NCBI GenBank assembly: GCA_007136525.1
Contig: SLGU01000094.1
Coordinates: forward strand, 1-6,842
Source: Desulfobacteraceae bacterium
GTDB taxonomy: Bacteria; Desulfobacterota; Desulfobacteria; Desulfobacterales; Desulfosalsimonadaceae
Direction: 5' to 3'
DNA: 6,842 nucleotides
Shown here: piece by piece, positions 1 to 6,136 of the stretch
Layout: every line of letters starts with the position of its first letter
Position numbering within the stretch: position 1 is the first letter of the stretch
Translations under genes and position numbers: made by a program
Notes under the pieces: generated by a model
The model's input: the letters and a program-made list of their open reading frames with translations, nothing else
Database searches by the model: none
What the model was told of the DNA's origin: nothing

Positions 1-2
1 GA

Positions 3-1964
3 ATGGTTGTGGGCAAAGGCGTGGCCGCGCTGTTTGTGCCAAAGCTCTATGAATACTTTGAAAAGAAAAAACTCCTGAGCATTGCCATTAAAAAACAGAT
101 CGGTGCGGATCATTTTGATGCATTCATCGCTGTCATGAGCAACCCCGAGGCTGACCGGGTATCCGGCAAGGACGCCGGACACATGCTGACCAATGATCTG
201 GTGAAAAATAATATCACTGAAATTTCGGCCGTTTTCGAAGACGACCAGCTGAATTTTGAGAAAAACCTGCCATGGCGCGTGGCCATGGCCATGCACCGGC
301 TTGCCAAGGATCTGAAGCTGCTGCCGCTGTTCAAGGGAATACCCGAAGCGGTGGTCAGCAAAATGAAGCGGCAGTCCGTCGAAGATATCATCCGCCCACT
401 TGCACATCCGCAGTTGCTCAATGATTTTCTGGTCAACTGCTATATTATCGCCGAACATGTCAAAAACATGACGCCCAGGGAGATTGAACAGATCATTGTG
501 GATGCCCTTCCGGCCCGGACCCTCCTGCCCGCATCCCAATATACGTTTGACGAACTGGAATGGCTGAACCGGAAAGCAGCAGAAGATCCCGGTGACGTCC
601 GGATTGAGCAGCGCCTGCAAGGCATCAAGCGCATTCTGAAAATGATTTCGCGGCGGGTCGTCCTGGAAGATATCGCCGGGGGGCATCATTTCCTGGCCTA
701 TCTCTATGAAAATGAGATTCTAACGTTTGAAGAACTGCCGGTTGACGCCCAGTATGTGATCAATACCCGAAAAATGGCCGGCGATATCCGAAAAAACATC
801 GATGATTACGAAAACGGAATGATTTCCGCGAAATCCGGCGAAGACCGCATGGTGTATATCAATTGTTTTCGAAGGGCCGCCGGCCTGCTCATCGAAAATG
901 GGGACTGGCCGATTCTCCAGCGTATTGCCGGTTGCATAAGCGCCGTAGCCGCTGAGGCAAACAGCGACTCAAAAGTGCTGATACAAGCCGATGCGGCCGG
1001 CCCTGACCATCCATCCGAAGAACTTTCAATGGAAAACGGCAAGGCGTCTGAAGAAAAGGACAAATTGGAGCGGTTGTTCACCTATATATTCAAAGACCAG
1101 ACGGACAAGCTGATCCATGCCTATGAAACCGCTGATTCTGAAAAACAGTCGCAACTCAATGCCCTTATAGATGAACTGGGATATTTCGGCATAGAGGTCC
1201 TGGGCCGTATCCTGTGTGAAGCCAAGGACCGCCAGCTGCGGGGTCAGATTTCAGCAATGCTGACGCAGCGCCCGGACAAAGCCAGGCAATGGGTGAAAGG
1301 TGTTTTGATCAATCCGAATCATCCCTGGTTTGTATATCGAAACGCGATGCTGATACTGGGGGAGGTCAGCACTGATCCGGAAGATGCGGACTGGGTAAGG
1401 CGCTTCCTGTATGACGAACATCCCCGGCTGCGCCTTGAGGCTTTGAGCGCAATCGTTGCATTGAAGCCGGAAGACACGGAATCGCTGATTATCGACCGCA
1501 TCATGGACACCGACAACCGGGTCAACTGGCGGGCGGTCAAAGCCATAGCTGAACTTTCGGAAGTCAGTGAAAAAGGTATGGACACCATTTTGTCCCATAT
1601 ACGATCAGCGGTTCCGGAGGAAACCGAAGCGGCGTCCGTTCACTTGAAGCACGTGGCCCGCTTGATAACCGCCATTCAGGGGCTGTCGAACATTCCCATG
1701 CCCAAACGCGTGGAATCTGATATTCTCGATTTTGTCAAGAAGATTGCCCCAACGGAAAAAAAATGGCACCGTTTGCTCAAGCTTTCCAGGGGCAGCGAAG
1801 ACGATATGCTGGTTGTCAAGGCGGCTGCCCCGCTTCTTGGGCGTATCGGCGGGCAGGCATCCGAGGCCTTTCTGAACGGGTTGGAGAGATCCTGGCCGGA
1901 TTTGTCGGAGGCGGCCCGACAGGCGGTTCAAACCCTGAAAAACCGGGAAATGGGCGTAAAATGA
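3..1964 (+). CDS. HEAT-repeat protein of unknown function, possibly 5'-truncated
   Basis: The open frame gives 653 residues, rich in leucine, alanine and charged residues, with no signal peptide and no clear membrane segment, so it is probably cytoplasmic. Residues about 1-320 are mostly helical and match no family I recognise. An acidic, probably disordered linker lies at about 320-355. From about 385 to 530 there are repeated helix pairs typical of HEAT-like repeats (for example around LGEVSTDPEDADWVRRFL, then RLRLEALSAIVALKPED, then NWRAVKAIAELSE). A last repeat at about 600-645 contains LLGRIGGQASEAFL. HEAT solenoids generally serve as protein-binding scaffolds; no catalytic motif is visible. 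The ATG at base 3 has no visible ribosome site because the window starts there, so the true start may be further left. The stop TGA overlaps the next gene's ATG (ATGA), implying one operon and translational coupling. The coding frame is certain; the function is unknown. Confidence 0.85.
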   Translation: MVVGKGVAALFVPKLYEYFEKKKLLSIAIKKQIGADHFDAFIAVMSNPEADRVSGKDAGHMLTNDLVKNNITEISAVFEDDQLNFEKNLPWRVAMAMHRLAKDLKLLPLFKGIPEAVVSKMKRQSVEDIIRPLAHPQLLNDFLVNCYIIAEHVKNMTPREIEQIIVDALPARTLLPASQYTFDELEWLNRKAAEDPGDVRIEQRLQGIKRILKMISRRVVLEDIAGGHHFLAYLYENEILTFEELPVDAQYVINTRKMAGDIRKNIDDYENGMISAKSGEDRMVYINCFRRAAGLLIENGDWPILQRIAGCISAVAAEANSDSKVLIQADAAGPDHPSEELSMENGKASEEKDKLERLFTYIFKDQTDKLIHAYETADSEKQSQLNALIDELGYFGIEVLGRILCEAKDRQLRGQISAMLTQRPDKARQWVKGVLINPNHPWFVYRNAMLILGEVSTDPEDADWVRRFLYDEHPRLRLEALSAIVALKPEDTESLIIDRIMDTDNRVNWRAVKAIAELSEVSEKGMDTILSHIRSAVPEETEAASVHLKHVARLITAIQGLSNIPMPKRVESDILDFVKKIAPTEKKWHRLLKLSRGSEDDMLVVKAAAPLLGRIGGQASEAFLNGLERSWPDLSEAARQAVQTLKNREMGVK

Positions 1965-2665
1965 CAAATGGGGCGATGGATCCGGGCATTCAGTCCCTCA
2001 TGGCGGTGTGCCGCGTCAGGGGGCTCGCAGTTGAAGCAATAGACAACGGTTTTCGTGTGGAAACGGGCGGTGCTGATACCGTCCTCATTGATATATACCG
2101 GTTTTCACCCGGTTCCGTCCATGCATTGGCACGGATTGAGGGCGTGGATACCGATGACGGGAAAAGCATGTCCGGGATTTCAGCGGCCGGTCGACTCCTT
2201 GGGGAAAAAATGAACGGCATCGCGGCAATAACGCCTTTCAAGCGCTCAAATGATCCGGGAGACACTTCTTTTTATGCCATGATCAATATGGCCGGCACCC
2301 CGGACTACCACGAAACCGTTGAAATAATGGACGGGCGCCACGGCGCGGAAACAGAAGGAAGTGAAAAACTGCTCCAGGAAGCGGTATCGCGGCTGGAGGC
2401 CGTGGACGCCGCCATGCTGCGCCAGGCCATGGACGCCCTTGAACTCCCCCGAAGCGGTAATGTCCGGATCGTTCTGTCGCGGCTGTTTCGCAGCGCTGTC
2501 GACCCGGAGGAACTGGACGCGGCAGTTAAAGTCGAGGCCGCAAAAATCACCCGTCAATCCGATATCGACGCGATTGATGGTCTGCGGCGATCTTCATCAG
2601 AGGGGGTTCTGCTACCCCTGATTGATTTGCTCTGGCATCAAATCAATGGGGACAGATCGGCCTAA
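1961..2665 (+). CDS. Conserved-looking hypothetical protein, 234 aa, coupled to the HEAT-repeat gene
   Basis: I do not recognise this protein. The frame is open from base 1763, but the likely start is the ATG at 1961, which shares ATGA with the stop of the HEAT-repeat gene; starting at 1763 would mean about 200 bases of overlap. The ATG at 1976 is a weaker alternative. Neither has a strong Shine-Dalgarno, which fits coupling. There is no signal peptide or membrane segment. Residues about 10-115 look like an alpha/beta domain with alternating strands (FRVETGG, TVLIDIYRF, HALARIEGV, SFYAMINMAG). This vaguely recalls YbjN or secretion-chaperone-like folds, but I cannot assign it. Residues about 130-234 are helical and charged (EKLLQEAVSRLEAVDAAML, EELDAAVKVEAAKI). 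The operon suggests a partner of the HEAT protein. The stop TAA interlocks with the stop of the converging protease gene. Confidence 0.75.
   Translation: MTNGAMDPGIQSLMAVCRVRGLAVEAIDNGFRVETGGADTVLIDIYRFSPGSVHALARIEGVDTDDGKSMSGISAAGRLLGEKMNGIAAITPFKRSNDPGDTSFYAMINMAGTPDYHETVEIMDGRHGAETEGSEKLLQEAVSRLEAVDAAMLRQAMDALELPRSGNVRIVLSRLFRSAVDPEELDAAVKVEAAKITRQSDIDAIDGLRRSSSEGVLLPLIDLLWHQINGDRSA
2601..2647. other. Two tandem hairpins at the end of the 234-aa gene
   Basis: AGGGG (2601-2605) can pair with CCCCT (2615-2619) over a 9-base loop. Immediately after it, ATTGATTTG (2621-2629) is a perfect 9-bp inverted repeat with CAAATCAAT (2639-2647), also over a 9-base loop. Both lie inside the coding sequence, ending 15 bases before its stop. 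Neither is followed by a T tract on either strand, so they are not classical intrinsic terminators. Being close to two converging stop codons, they might still slow polymerase or protect 3' ends. The pairing is read directly; the role is inferred. Confidence 0.4.
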
Positions 2666-4002
2666 ATATATCCCCATTCCTTCAGCCGGGTATGTGCATG
2701 CTGGGCGTATTCCCCCTGGTTGACCTTTTTCAGGTAGTCGATATATTTTTGTGCCGATGGTTCCCGCCGCTCCATACCTTCCAGGGAATACCCCTGGAAA
2801 AAGATGGTGTTCGGGTTTCCGGGCAGGTTTTTTTCATAGTCATCGAACTGTGCCAGGGCCTGCTCAAAATTCCTGAGGCGCAAATGCGTCATGCCGAGAA
2901 TATGTTTGGCCTGGTGTTCACCGGGATAGATGGCTCTGGCATTCTGCGCGAACCGGTTGGCATCCGGGTTGTTCCCAAGCGCCATATGGCACTTGGCCAT
3001 TTTGAGGTTTCCCGTGTAGTCATCGGGTGCACTGCTCAGAGCCCGTTCATAGTGCTCAAGGGCTTTTTCAGGGTTTTTTTTCATCATTTGCCCGTCTCCG
3101 TCCTGCATGGCCCGGATTGCCGGTGCAATTTTTCTCAGCGCGGCCGTATGGTCCATATACCTTTCCTTGTAGAGGGGTCTGTCTTTCCGCTCTTCGGCAT
3201 AGCTGCTTTCAACTTCCTTGACTGCTGTCTTGTAGCGCTCGCTGCTCATGGGATGGGTGGAAAAAAGCGTCGCCACATAGCTTTCATTTTTCCCCGACAT
3301 TTCCTTGAGCATGTTCATGAGCCCCTTGTAACCATCCGGATTGTAACCCGATTGGGCCATGTATTTCAGACCGAGGGCGTCCGCTTCCCTTTCCTGGTCA
3401 CGGCTGTATCCCGCAAGAAGGGCACCCGCACCGATGCCGCCCAGCCCGGCGACGAGGTCTCCCATCTGGTCCCCGGCAGCCACCTGTGCGCCGGATAATA
3501 TCACGGCGGCCAAAAGCCCCCGGGTCATCCGCTGGGCCGTGTGACGGGCGGCCACATGGCCGGCTTCATGGCCGATCAGGGCTGCCAGTTCGGCTTCATC
3601 ATCCATGCTAAGCAGAATGCCGCGGGTGATGCCGATGGTCCCCCCGGGAAAGGCGTAGGCGTTCACATATGGCGCGTTCAGGGTATGAAAGGAATATGGC
3701 ATGTCCGGGCGGTGGCTGTTTTTTGCAACGCTGTGGCCGACCCGGGATACATAGTCATTGAGGGCTTTATCAAGGGTAATGCCATAATCGGCGGAGATCT
3801 GGTGTGGTGAGTTCTCCCTGTCCACGCCGATTTCCTGGTCCCGGGACATGAGCATGAGCTCCCGTCGTCCGGTTACCGGGTTGACCGCGCAACCCACCAG
3901 GAATCCGGCACCCGCGAAAACCGAGAGGCGCAGGAAGTCCCGCCGGCTGATACTGCCGGCCAATAAATCGGCTTTTTCCGTGTCGTTTATGAATTTTTTC
4001 AT
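2662..4002 (-). CDS. M48 family zinc metalloprotease with TPR repeats, Tat-type lipoprotein (BepA/YfgC-like)
   Basis: This is a predicted envelope zinc endopeptidase of 446 residues, likely acting in outer-membrane protein quality control as BepA and LoiP do in E. coli. Residues 19-25 are SRRDFLR, a full twin-arginine motif, followed by a hydrophobic stretch and the lipobox LVGC with Cys38. After it comes NPVTGRRELML, common in M48 lipoproteins. The zinc site is HEAGH (His145, Glu146, His149) plus ExxxD (Glu204-Asp208). THPMSSER around His250 matches the conserved histidine region of BepA. Residues about 303-446 hold three to four TPR-like repeats. An in-frame ATG at 4020 would add six residues. 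I prefer 4002 because AAGGA lies 8 bases upstream, whereas 4020 has no ribosome site. It lies downstream of a second lipoprotein gene on the same strand. The family call is firm; the substrate is unknown. Confidence 0.93.
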   Translation of the reverse strand: MKKFINDTEKADLLAGSISRRDFLRLSVFAGAGFLVGCAVNPVTGRRELMLMSRDQEIGVDRENSPHQISADYGITLDKALNDYVSRVGHSVAKNSHRPDMPYSFHTLNAPYVNAYAFPGGTIGITRGILLSMDDEAELAALIGHEAGHVAARHTAQRMTRGLLAAVILSGAQVAAGDQMGDLVAGLGGIGAGALLAGYSRDQEREADALGLKYMAQSGYNPDGYKGLMNMLKEMSGKNESYVATLFSTHPMSSERYKTAVKEVESSYAEERKDRPLYKERYMDHTAALRKIAPAIRAMQDGDGQMMKKNPEKALEHYERALSSAPDDYTGNLKMAKCHMALGNNPDANRFAQNARAIYPGEHQAKHILGMTHLRLRNFEQALAQFDDYEKNLPGNPNTIFFQGYSLEGMERREPSAQKYIDYLKKVNQGEYAQHAHTRLKEWGYI

Positions 4003-4010
4003 GATCGTCA

Positions 4011-4015
4011 TCCTT
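4011..4015 (-). promoter_or_regulatory. Ribosome binding site deciding the M48 start at 4002
   Basis: On the minus strand AAGGA spans 4015 to 4011 and is followed by 8 bases before the ATG at 4002. The upstream in-frame ATG codons at 4020 and 4011 flank or overlap this motif and have no comparable site of their own, so 4002 is the better start. Confidence 0.6.
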
Positions 4016-4038
4016 TTCATATTTTTCTGGGAAAATGG

Positions 4039-4067
4039 CGTTTACCTGCAACAAAAAAAATTGTCAA
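4039..4067 (-). promoter_or_regulatory. Candidate sigma70 promoter for the M48 gene
   Basis: A perfect TTGACA (-35) at 4067-4062 is followed by a 17-base spacer containing eight T residues and then TAAACG (4044-4039), a 3/6 match to the -10 box. Transcription would start near 4032, about 30 bases before the preferred ATG at 4002. The -35 and spacing are ideal and the -10 is weak. It lies in the 109-base gap after the upstream lipoprotein gene, so the protease may be expressed on its own as well as by read-through. Confidence 0.45.
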
Positions 4068-4111
4068 GCAGAACCGGAAACACGCAATTGCCGCTCGTCC
4101 GCCTGCAATCC

Positions 4112-4612
4112 TTACCGCTCCGTGAGAATTTCGTCGATTCGGGCCTTCAGTTGATTAAACATATCGTCCTGGTGATCAATGACCGATGCCGAGGTGATCG
4201 CGTCCAGATCCCGGTACTGGTAGTCCCATTCAGAGCCGCCTGTCGTCAAAAACAGGACAACATGATCTTTGCGTTCCAAATCGTTGAGAAAGGATTTGAA
4301 GGAAAGGTTCAAATGGCTGTATGCAATACACGTGTCCATGATCAGAATGGCGTCGTATCTGTCCTCCCGGATCTCTCTCAGGGTCGAGATGTTGACCACG
4401 TCGATATTCGCCGTTGTCCTGTAGTTTTCAATAAGCCGGTTGCGGATACCATCCTTGAATTCGCTGGGATTGGATGCGATCAGGATATGGTAATCGGCAT
4501 CTGCCTGGACAAAGCGGTCTTCTTTAATATGGCGGGCGCAGGACAGGAGGATGACGCACAGGAACAACACCCCGCCCATTATCCAAAACGGTCTTGCAGG
4601 GAAGGTTTTCAT
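4112..4612 (-). CDS. Predicted lipoprotein with flavodoxin-like fold, function unknown
   Basis: The protein has 166 residues. Its N-terminus is a type II signal: Lys2 and Arg7, a hydrophobic run from about 9 to 24, and the lipobox LLSC with Cys25. The mature part looks like an alternating alpha/beta domain: strand YHILIAS, helix around FKDGIRNRLIENY, strand IDVVNI, strand YDAILIMDTC, helix SFKSFLNDL, strand HVVLFLTTGG, then DAITSAS near 140-145. This order and the TTGG and DAITSAS elements recall flavodoxin-like proteins. The first loop is SNPSEF rather than the usual phosphate-binding SxTGxT, so FMN binding is doubtful. AAGGA lies only 4 bases before the ATG at 4612. It is the first gene of a minus-strand pair with the M48 lipoprotein and shares a divergent promoter region with the signalling gene. 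It could be an envelope sensor or structural lipoprotein; I would not assign a reaction. Confidence 0.8.
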   Translation of the reverse strand: MKTFPARPFWIMGGVLFLCVILLSCARHIKEDRFVQADADYHILIASNPSEFKDGIRNRLIENYRTTANIDVVNISTLREIREDRYDAILIMDTCIAYSHLNLSFKSFLNDLERKDHVVLFLTTGGSEWDYQYRDLDAITSASVIDHQDDMFNQLKARIDEILTER

Positions 4613-4643
4613 GGTTTCCTTTTTTCCCCCGTTTTAAAAGTAT

Positions 4644-4653
4644 ATGATATCAT
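4644..4653. promoter_or_regulatory. Perfect 10-bp palindrome ATGATATCAT, candidate operator
   Basis: ATGATATCAT is a perfect palindrome lying just downstream of the minus-strand -10 box, at the expected start of transcription of the flavodoxin-like lipoprotein gene. That is a typical repressor position, but the site is short and AT-rich and could be chance. Confidence 0.2.
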
Positions 4654-4659
4654 GAGAGA

Positions 4660-4689
4660 ATTATATTGACATAAAAAATTTGTATTCTA
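4660..4689 (-). promoter_or_regulatory. Candidate promoter for the flavodoxin-like lipoprotein gene
   Basis: A perfect TATAAT sits at 4665-4660 on the minus strand. The best -35 at an allowed distance is TAGAAT (4689-4684), 18 bases away and only a 3/6 match. Transcription would begin near 4653, leaving a leader of about 40 bases before the ATG at 4612. The -10 is convincing; the weak -35 suggests low strength or the need for an activator. Confidence 0.4.
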
Positions 4690-4695
4690 TATAAC
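4666..4695 (+). promoter_or_regulatory. Strong sigma70-type promoter for the receiver/roadblock gene
   Basis: TTGACA at 4666-4671 is a perfect -35 box. TATAAC at 4690-4695, after an 18-base spacer, matches the -10 in five of six positions; TATATA at 4688-4693 with 16 bases is an alternative. The region is very AT-rich. Transcription should start near 4702, giving a leader of about 115 bases before the ATG at 4818. I see no recognisable riboswitch in that leader. The -35 box directly abuts the opposing minus-strand -10 box. Confidence 0.65.
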
Positions 4696-4806
4696 AATAT
4701 TTATAAGGGGTGCGGCGAATCTCTGCAATATATTTTATATGTAAAACGGCCTGCCGGGATTCATGGGTGCCATACCGAAACTTTTTCATGTCAACAGCGA
4801 TAAGGC

Positions 4807-4811
4807 GGGAG
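4807..4811 (+). promoter_or_regulatory. Ribosome binding site deciding the start at 4818
   Basis: GGGAG is followed by 6 bases and then ATG at 4818, which begins MDNVLIVDGD, the normal first strand of a receiver domain. In-frame starts at 4788 (ATG) and 4710 (GTG) would add residues that do not fit the domain, and 4788 has no ribosome site. Confidence 0.7.
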
Positions 4812-4817
4812 ATCAGG

Positions 4818-5981
4818 ATGGATAATGTACTGATTGTCGACGGCGACAGGGAACACCTGGCCGTGATCCGGAAAGGCTTCAAAGAATTCCACCATTTTGA
4901 GCTGCTGACGGCCTTGAACGGAAAGACTGCCGTGGAAACGCTTCAGCAGGCAAGGGTTTCGGTGGTTATTGTCGACATGTCCCTGCCGGATATGGATGGT
5001 GTTGAACTGGTCGCTTTCCTGACCCGCAACTATGCCGCTACGCCCTGTATCGTGATGATCGAGTCCGGCAAGCCGATACCGATTTTCAGCGATCGCAGTG
5101 AAAGCGAATCGGTTCTGACCTATATTGAAAAACCCTTTTCGTTCAGGTCCCTGGTATCCATCATTTTCAACGGGCTTCACCTCAAGGATGAAGGGTTGTC
5201 GATCAATGGCATCACGCTCAAACGCCTGCTGCCGCTTGTGGCGTTGTGTGCCAAGACCTGCCGCATGGAAGTCTCCTCCGGCAAGCACAGAAAAGGTTTT
5301 CTCTACTTTCAGGACGGTATACTGCTGGATGCCATGTCCGACAACCAGTCCGGCCTTGACGCCGTCAGGCAGATGGTGGAATGGCCCAAGGTCATGGTGA
5401 CCACCTCCCCGTTGCCGGGAAAAAGGAACAAGGCGCGAATCAGTACGAAAATCATCGATATTGTCGGGGCGGAATGGAAGCAGAACTGGTTGTCGGCGGA
5501 ATCGTCGAAAAAGGAGAAAGAAAAACTGTTTGAAGCCGCCCCGGCTAAGCCGGCTTCTCCGAAAAAAGCGGCGACTGCGCCCCCGGGAAAGCAAGCTGCG
5601 GGGTCCCGGCTGGAAGCGGGATTGAAACGCTATGCTGCTTCACTCCGCTCTATTAAAGGCTACCGCGGCGTCGCTGTGCTCGGCCCTGACGGGTCCATCC
5701 TGGCGACGGACACAGAGGGCGAGCCGCTTGATTTTTCCAGTTTTGCCTCGGAATTCAACAGCATCATTTCTTACTGCAACAAGACCGCCACCCAGAAGGG
5801 GTTCAGCCAATGCACCGGCGTCACGCTGCACACCAAAAAGGGAATTATCATCATGATGTGCGCGGATGTCTACAAACACGGCAATTTTCGCTTCATCGGC
5901 GTCTTGGCGCCCGATGCAAACGGCTATTTCATGCAGGTTCAGCTTGAAAAAGCCATTCCGAATATCCTGGCCGCAATGTAA
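4818..5981 (+). CDS. Signalling protein: receiver domain, DUF4388 and roadblock/LC7-like domain
   Basis: The protein has 387 residues and is cytoplasmic. Residues 1-120 form a response-regulator receiver: VLIVDGD, the phospho-acceptor Asp53 in VDMSLPDMDG, and Lys105 in EKPF. Residues about 127-200 match the DUF4388 (PATAN-type) pattern: a Leu-rich helix, then KTCRMEVSSGKHRKGFLYF and DGILLDAM. A Lys/Ala/Pro-rich linker runs from about 229 to 262. Residues about 264-387 look like a roadblock/LC7 domain: IKGYRGVAVLGPDGSILATD, later GIIIMMCAD and FIGVLAPDANGYF. Roadblock proteins such as MglB act on small Ras-like GTPases, and DUF4388 is common in Myxococcus-like signalling proteins. There is no DNA-binding or enzymatic output domain, so it probably signals by protein contact. 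The second acidic residue of the receiver pocket appears to be Gly9, and the usual Thr after strand 4 appears to be Glu82 or Ser83. It is a single-gene unit with its own promoter. Domain calls are good; the partner is unknown. Confidence 0.88.
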   Translation: MDNVLIVDGDREHLAVIRKGFKEFHHFELLTALNGKTAVETLQQARVSVVIVDMSLPDMDGVELVAFLTRNYAATPCIVMIESGKPIPIFSDRSESESVLTYIEKPFSFRSLVSIIFNGLHLKDEGLSINGITLKRLLPLVALCAKTCRMEVSSGKHRKGFLYFQDGILLDAMSDNQSGLDAVRQMVEWPKVMVTTSPLPGKRNKARISTKIIDIVGAEWKQNWLSAESSKKEKEKLFEAAPAKPASPKKAATAPPGKQAAGSRLEAGLKRYAASLRSIKGYRGVAVLGPDGSILATDTEGEPLDFSSFASEFNSIISYCNKTATQKGFSQCTGVTLHTKKGIIIMMCADVYKHGNFRFIGVLAPDANGYFMQVQLEKAIPNILAAM

Positions 5982-6103
5982 TTCCATTTTGTATTCAAGA
6001 TGACATCAAGGCGGCAAGGAGGAGGCGACGCAGGCTTACTGACAGTAAGTTGAGGCGCCGACGGCGCAGCCGACACAGATGCCGCTTGAATGCGAATTGG
6101 AAT
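5981..6103. repeat. Palindromic GC-rich intergenic element with terminal inverted repeats
   Basis: The left arm at 5981-5999 (ATTCCATTTTGTATTCAAG) matches the reverse complement of the right arm at 6085-6103 (CTTGAATGCGAATTGGAAT) in 16 of 19 positions. Inside are two perfect odd palindromes: CTTACTG-A-CAGTAAG (6035-6049) and GCGCCG-A-CGGCGC (6055-6067). Between the left arm and these is a purine-rich stretch (GGCGGCAAGGAGGAGGCGACGCAGG, about 6010-6034). The left arm begins on the last base of the upstream stop codon. The element fills most of the gap between two converging genes and encodes no credible protein. It looks like a dispersed REP- or MITE-like element and could also serve as a bidirectional transcription barrier. 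Only one copy is visible here, so its repeat nature is inferred. Confidence 0.6.
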
Positions 6104-6136
6104 GAACGGCACCGGTCATGACCCGGTCGCGGCGGG

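Noticed and set aside
1763..1960. 5' extension of the 234-residue gene upstream of 1961
   Set aside because: It would overlap the HEAT-repeat gene by about 200 bases and encode a Gly/Arg-rich low-complexity stretch, while the ATGA junction at 1961 gives a natural start.
2692..3498. Plus-strand open frame of 268 codons opposite the M48 protease
   Set aside because: It lies wholly antisense to a protease with complete family motifs, and its translation is rich in Phe, Cys and His with no domain or ribosome site.
4053..4060. Run of eight T on the minus strand after the flavodoxin-like lipoprotein gene, as an intrinsic terminator
   Set aside because: No stable GC-rich stem directly precedes it. 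The only nearby pairing (ATTGC/GCAAT) is short and far away, and the run lies within the spacer of a good -35 box.
3848..4669. Plus-strand open frame of 273 codons spanning both minus-strand genes
   Set aside because: It crosses the opposite-strand intergenic gap and the divergent promoter region, has no family resemblance, and is explained by GC-biased codons of the opposite strand.
4710..4817. GTG at 4710 or ATG at 4788 as start of the receiver protein
   Set aside because: The GTG lies only a few bases from the predicted transcription start and the ATG has no ribosome site; the added residues precede the normal beginning of a receiver domain.
4702..4817. Possible riboswitch in the leader of about 115 bases before the receiver gene
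   Set aside because: I looked for c-di-GMP and other common aptamer cores and saw no matching conserved core or strong stem arrangement.
4791..5594. Minus-strand open frame of 267 codons opposite the receiver gene
   Set aside because: It is antisense to well-supported receiver and DUF4388 domains; its composition is Arg-, Gln- and His-rich, as expected for a shadow frame.
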